The position numbers were made by a program, and so were the translations under genes. 8,972 nucleotides of DNA from Nitrospinota bacterium. GTDB lineage: Bacteria > Nitrospinota_A > UBA7883. Positions 5,772-8,972 of this stretch are shown one piece after another (the first letter of the stretch is position 1; each line of letters begins with the position of its first letter). The DNA is taken from the NCBI GenBank assembly GCA_029880775.1, contig JAOUNV010000041.1:1-8972 (forward strand), given 5' to 3'. The notes beneath the pieces were generated by a model. The model searched no databases. It was not told where the DNA came from and was given only the letters and a program-made list of their open reading frames with translations.

Positions 5772-6407
5772 ATGAAGGATGATTCTTTCTCCCCATCGGC
5801 AGACCCCGGCCCGCTTCTGAAGTGGGCCTCTTTTGCGTTCATGGCTCTGGCCCTTATCTCCGTCTCTGTTTTCTGGAAGATTGAAAAGAGCCGACTGGAG
5901 CCATTAAAGGCGGCGGATAAGTCTGCGAACAAGCCGGCAGGCCATCCGGGTGGCGAAGCGCCCATGCAGGGGAAGATGGCGCCTGATTTCACTCTCCCGG
6001 CTCTGGGCGGCGAGACTTTGCGGCTGGCGGATTATAAGGGAAAATTGGTGTTCTTGAACATTTGGGCCACCTGGTGCGCCCCTTGCCGCGAGGAAATGCC
6101 ATCCATGCAGCGCCTGGCCGAAAAACTGGCGGGGGGTAATTTCGCCATGATCACCATCAGCATCGACGAGAAAACCGAAGATGTGGAAAAGTTTGTCAAA
6201 GAGCTTGGCCTCACCTTCCCGGTGGGGATGGACCCGGCCCAGGAAGTGGCGGCGCAATACAAGATCACCGGAGTGCCGGAGACATACATCATCAGCCCCG
6301 ATGGGGTGGTGAATCATCATCTGATCGGCCCGGGAGACTGGGACGAGCCCGCCATCGTGCGCGCATTTTCGGGCCAGGTGCTCGGAGAGGGATCCGCGGG
6401 GAACTAG
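5772..6407 (+). CDS. Membrane-anchored TlpA/ResA-like thiol-disulfide oxidoreductase
   Basis: The product has 211 residues. A short cytoplasmic N-terminus and one uncleaved signal anchor at about 16-36 (KWASFAFMALALISVSVFWK) are followed by a linker to 65. The AhpC/TSA-thioredoxin domain spans about 67-200. It contains APDFTLPALGG at 70-80, the redox motif WCAPC with Cys102 and Cys105 (FLNIWATWCAPCREEMP), and the cis-proline loop GVPETYIISPDG with Pro169. Proteins of this kind reduce disulfides on the outer face of the membrane, often for cytochrome c maturation. No cytochrome c gene is in the window, so the substrate is unknown. The ATG has only a weak ribosome site (GGGA). The gene ends tail to tail with the glycosyltransferase gene and shares its CTAG. 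Confidence 0.92.
   Translation: MKDDSFSPSADPGPLLKWASFAFMALALISVSVFWKIEKSRLEPLKAADKSANKPAGHPGGEAPMQGKMAPDFTLPALGGETLRLADYKGKLVFLNIWATWCAPCREEMPSMQRLAEKLAGGNFAMITISIDEKTEDVEKFVKELGLTFPVGMDPAQEVAAQYKITGVPETYIISPDGVVNHHLIGPGDWDEPAIVRAFSGQVLGEGSAGN
6404..6407. other. Shared CTAG: overlapping stop codons of convergent genes
   Basis: The palindrome CTAG provides TAG on the plus strand (6405-6407, thioredoxin-like gene) and TAG on the minus strand (6406-6404, glycosyltransferase). There is therefore no intergenic space for a terminator between the two convergent genes. Confidence 0.95.
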
Positions 6408-7090
6408 CGGGTGAACCAGCGGGCCAGCCGCCGGGGCGATGCTCCCATTTTGTAGGCGATCATTATTCCCCAGTGGCGCAGCGTCGTGGCCACAATTCCT
6501 CTTTCTTCCCATCGCCGGGGCGAAGTGGCCGCATGAACCGGCAGGATCACTATTTTGCCGATCCGCGCCGCCTCCTCAATCAGCCTGACATCCTCCAGAA
6601 TGGGGACTTCTTCATATCCTCCGATTTTTTGGAAAACCGCTCTGGTGATGAAAATCGCCTGATCACCGAAAGGCAGGCCCAGATATCTGCTGCGAACATT
6701 GGCCCCGGCCGAGAGAAATTGGCGCCAGAGCCCTTCCCCTTCCACTCTCAGCAAGTATGCTCCCGCCGTCACACCTGGCCGGGCCAGGGCGCCCCGAACC
6801 AGCTCCAGCGATTCTGGAGGAATGCGAGTATCCGCGTGGAGGAAGATGAGGATATCGCCGGAGCTTGCCTTGGCGCCCGCGTTCATCTGGCTGGCTCTCC
6901 CCCTTGGCGCCCGGACCGATACGCATCCCTCCGGCGCGTGGGTGGATGGGTCGTCTATGCAAAGGGCGAAAACCAACTCCACACCTGGCTCGTTATTAAA
7001 GGTGGTGGCGATCGATTCGAGTCCCGATTCGCTGAGGGCCGGGACGATTATGGAGATGGAAGGCGTGGGGGGCCTACTCTCGGCGATCAC
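6404..7090 (-). CDS. Family 2 glycosyltransferase of the TIGR04283 (rSAM/selenodomain-associated transferase 2) type
   Basis: The product has 228 residues and a GT-A fold. Residues 12-22 (ISIIVPALSES) are the first strand of the nucleotide-sugar binding fold. GRASQMNAGAKASSGD at 64-79 and FLHADTRIPP at 83-92 are hallmarks of this subfamily, with HAD in place of the usual DxD. FGDQAIFITR at 141-150 and GGYEEVPILEDVRL at 157-170 (acceptor-site acid in LED) follow, then SPRRWEERG near 190. There is no membrane span, so it is probably cytoplasmic or peripheral. Donor and acceptor are unknown. The start is GTG at 7088-7090, the first base of which is the last base of the upstream adenylate cyclase stop (TAGTG), so translation is probably coupled. 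No rSAM or selenodomain partner is present here. Confidence 0.88.
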   Translation of the reverse strand: MIAESRPPTPSISIIVPALSESGLESIATTFNNEPGVELVFALCIDDPSTHAPEGCVSVRAPRGRASQMNAGAKASSGDILIFLHADTRIPPESLELVRGALARPGVTAGAYLLRVEGEGLWRQFLSAGANVRSRYLGLPFGDQAIFITRAVFQKIGGYEEVPILEDVRLIEEAARIGKIVILPVHAATSPRRWEERGIVATTLRHWGIMIAYKMGASPRRLARWFTR

Positions 7091-8972
7091 TAGGTCTGCA
7101 GTATATTAAACGTTCCGGGAGGGAGCTTTTCCGCCAGGCTCTGGATGAAAGCGCTCGACAGGTTCTTTTCCCTGGCGCCCTCCGGGACGAAGAGGCGGAA
7201 ATAGGAGCGGTCCGAGATCTGGAATTTCTCTCCCGCCTCCTGCGCCAGCCGGGCGATAACATCCACCCCTTCCTCACCCTGGTATAAGTGGCAAAAGACC
7301 TCCCCCCAGCTTGTGGAATAGGCCACATGGATCGTCTCTATCTGGTGGGTGTCCGGATCGGAAAAAAGGTTCATGACAGCCAGCAGGCGGGTCACCCGGG
7401 CCGGGGCCAGCAGGTCGGCCCTGTCTATGCTCAGCAGGTTGAGCTTATGGAAAAACGAGGCCGCCAGTGTCAGCGTGCGCCGAAGGTTTTTTGGTGAGAC
7501 CGGGGATCCCTCCTCCGGCTCCATGTACAGATAGGTGGATTCGGAGGTGATACCGTTGACCGCCAGCCACACGATGGTGTTCATCGGGTCGGGGCCGTTG
7601 CGAAGCAGGAATCCGGAGGCGTCCTCGCCGCTTTCAATAAACGCCCGGATGTCCCCCATGTACACCTGGTAGTTGGTCTGGCCGGAGTCATCCTTGCTGA
7701 ACGAAAAGGTTATCTCCTCCAGTTTTTCAAGTTCGTTCATCACTCGCTTTAAAAACTCCACCTTGTCTGGGTTGCGCTTATCGTAGATGACGAACAGCTT
7801 GCGGCCCAGGACGGCTTTGTCATCCCCGGTAAGGTAGCTTCCCACATCAGAGCGGATGGAGATATCGTTGTACATGTTCTTGTAAGTGGTCAGGATAAAG
7901 TCGTGCATCAGGTTTCCCAGCTCGCTGCTTTTGGCGATGTTCCAGCACTCGAAATCGTTGACGTATTCCAGATTCTCTTTCTCCCACCCCCAAAAACGCA
8001 GAAGCTGGCGCAAGGTGTTCTCCTTGTAGCCGACCGTATCCTCCTCGTTTTCCTCCAGGGTTATGGTGGAGTCGATCGACTTTAGATAAAAGCACTGCTC
8101 CAGGCTTTTCACCGCGCCACTGTTTCCTTCGGCCAGGTACCTGTTGCGGACATAATCGATCATGAGCAAGTATGGGTCGGAAAGAAAGTTGCCGCCGGCC
8201 TGGCTTTGAACTATTTCCTTTAACGATTCGCAAGGGAGGCCGCCGCCCGGCCCGCTGGCCAAAAAGCTTTCTATCAGGGCCATCTTGATTGCCGCCTTGT
8301 GGGGGCTGATGGTGGCCTTGTTCAGCTGCCACAAAAGAGCCCCGTACAGCTCTCCCATGGTTATAGGCTCGGCGTTGCCCAGATCCACGAATTCCTCTTC
8401 GCTTATCCTCCCTTCGGATATCAGTAGCGACTTTTTGGTTTCATACTCCCGATTGGAGAGCCGGGGAGGCAAAAGCCACCAAAGAGGATCCTTCCCGGCC
8501 ACATGGATCGCTGTCCGGTAGAACTCCTCCTTCAGCGCCCTCGGCTGGGAAGACCCTGCGGATTCCTTGTCGGCGCCGCCGAAGTCGTTGTTCTTCACAT
8601 TTTCGGCGTCAGAGAGGAACAGGTGAATCTCCAGCCCCGACTTGGCCCCCCACTCCTCCAGGGCCCGCAGCTTGGCGATCAGCATGTCCATTTTCCGGTC
8701 GGATATGCTCCTGTAGTCCACCACCACCCAATAGTCATAGTCCGACGACGAGCGCTGGGCCACTGTGCCGATGGACCCCATAAGCAGGATAGATTCGAAG
8801 TCGTGATCCCTTTCGGGGGCGCCGGATCCGTAGGGGAGGTAAAAAAAGCTGGGGAAGTGGCTCCTGGCCAGATCCAGGTCTGAGGAGGTGGGGGTGTAGT
8901 GGTATATGCCGCCCAAAGGTTCGTTGAAACGGACAAAGCCTGGCAGGGAAGGGTGATTGTGGTGGAGAAGGA
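7090..8972 (-). CDS. cyaA: Class I (CyaA-type) adenylate cyclase, N-terminus beyond right edge
   Basis: The protein makes cAMP from ATP. The frame is open to the window edge, and 626 residues are visible. An in-frame TTG at 8914-8916 is not the true start, because the 18 residues before it (LLHHNHPSLPGF...) match E. coli CyaA near residue 41. The catalytic half carries MGSIGTVAQRSSSDYDYWVV, aligning without gaps to the E. coli motif. The equivalents of Ser103, Ser113, Asp114, Asp116 and Trp118 are all kept, and the DYD triplet lies at 8734-8742. EEFYRTAIHVAGKDPLWWLL, FVDLGNAEPITMGELYGALL and the CFYLK and WGWEKENLEY stretches also match family positions. If about 40 residues are missing, the whole protein is near 665 residues against 848 in E. 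coli, so the C-terminal regulatory part appears shorter. It overlaps the glycosyltransferase downstream by one base. Confidence 0.93.
   Translation of the reverse strand, partial: LLHHNHPSLPGFVRFNEPLGGIYHYTPTSSDLDLARSHFPSFFYLPYGSGAPERDHDFESILLMGSIGTVAQRSSSDYDYWVVVDYRSISDRKMDMLIAKLRALEEWGAKSGLEIHLFLSDAENVKNNDFGGADKESAGSSQPRALKEEFYRTAIHVAGKDPLWWLLPPRLSNREYETKKSLLISEGRISEEEFVDLGNAEPITMGELYGALLWQLNKATISPHKAAIKMALIESFLASGPGGGLPCESLKEIVQSQAGGNFLSDPYLLMIDYVRNRYLAEGNSGAVKSLEQCFYLKSIDSTITLEENEEDTVGYKENTLRQLLRFWGWEKENLEYVNDFECWNIAKSSELGNLMHDFILTTYKNMYNDISIRSDVGSYLTGDDKAVLGRKLFVIYDKRNPDKVEFLKRVMNELEKLEEITFSFSKDDSGQTNYQVYMGDIRAFIESGEDASGFLLRNGPDPMNTIVWLAVNGITSESTYLYMEPEEGSPVSPKNLRRTLTLAASFFHKLNLLSIDRADLLAPARVTRLLAVMNLFSDPDTHQIETIHVAYSTSWGEVFCHLYQGEEGVDVIARLAQEAGEKFQISDRSYFRLFVPEGAREKNLSSAFIQSLAEKLPPGTFNILQT

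Noticed and set aside
5904..6512. Open frame of 202 codons antisense to the thioredoxin-like gene
   Set aside because: The plus-strand product has WCAPC and the cis-proline loop. The antisense product is His/Arg-rich without domains.

Overview
The window comes from a Gram-negative, fairly GC-rich bacterium. The gene set fits a deltaproteobacterium or a related environmental lineage: acetyl-CoA carboxylase biotin subunits, cofactor-independent phosphoglycerate mutase, TsaB, a YdcH/DUF465 small protein, a membrane-anchored TlpA/ResA-like thioredoxin, a TIGR04283-type glycosyltransferase and a class I (CyaA-type) adenylate cyclase. Class I cyclases are classically proteobacterial, but I cannot fix the phylum from this window alone. 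I see no tRNA, rRNA, CRISPR array, insertion sequence or phage gene.

Layout, left to right. Minus strand 1-749: accB followed by the 5' part of accC, which runs off the left edge. 750-1052 is a 303-base divergent intergenic region. Plus strand 1053-2576: gpmI with its own sigma70-like promoter. 2577-2819 is an intergenic region with GATATACC-type direct repeats upstream of a good promoter. That promoter serves an overlapping pair of unrecognised genes at 2820-3503 (single membrane span) and 3490-3891 (coiled coil). 3990-4925: tsaB and a YdcH-like gene in one transcription unit. 4926-5165 is an intergenic region with a GC-rich stem-loop and a TTGACA promoter. 5166-5639: a gene whose product looks like a degenerate cyclic-nucleotide-binding barrel without a DNA-binding domain, ending in a strong hairpin. 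5772-6407: a thioredoxin-fold protein. Minus strand 6404-8972: a class I adenylate cyclase (its 5' end lies beyond the right edge) that overlaps a glycosyltransferase by one base. The glycosyltransferase and the thioredoxin gene converge and share a CTAG for both stop codons.

Most of the window is housekeeping: fatty-acid precursor supply, glycolysis, tRNA t6A modification and thiol redox. The less ordinary parts are (i) a class I adenylate cyclase that keeps its catalytic residues but seems to have a shorter regulatory half than the E. coli enzyme, coupled to a glycosyltransferase, (ii) a cNMP-barrel-like protein nearby that lacks the usual phosphate-binding residues, and (iii) the uncharacterised membrane/coiled-coil pair behind a promoter with repeated upstream motifs. 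I found no clear evidence of a wholly new multi-gene system, such as a defence or mobile module.
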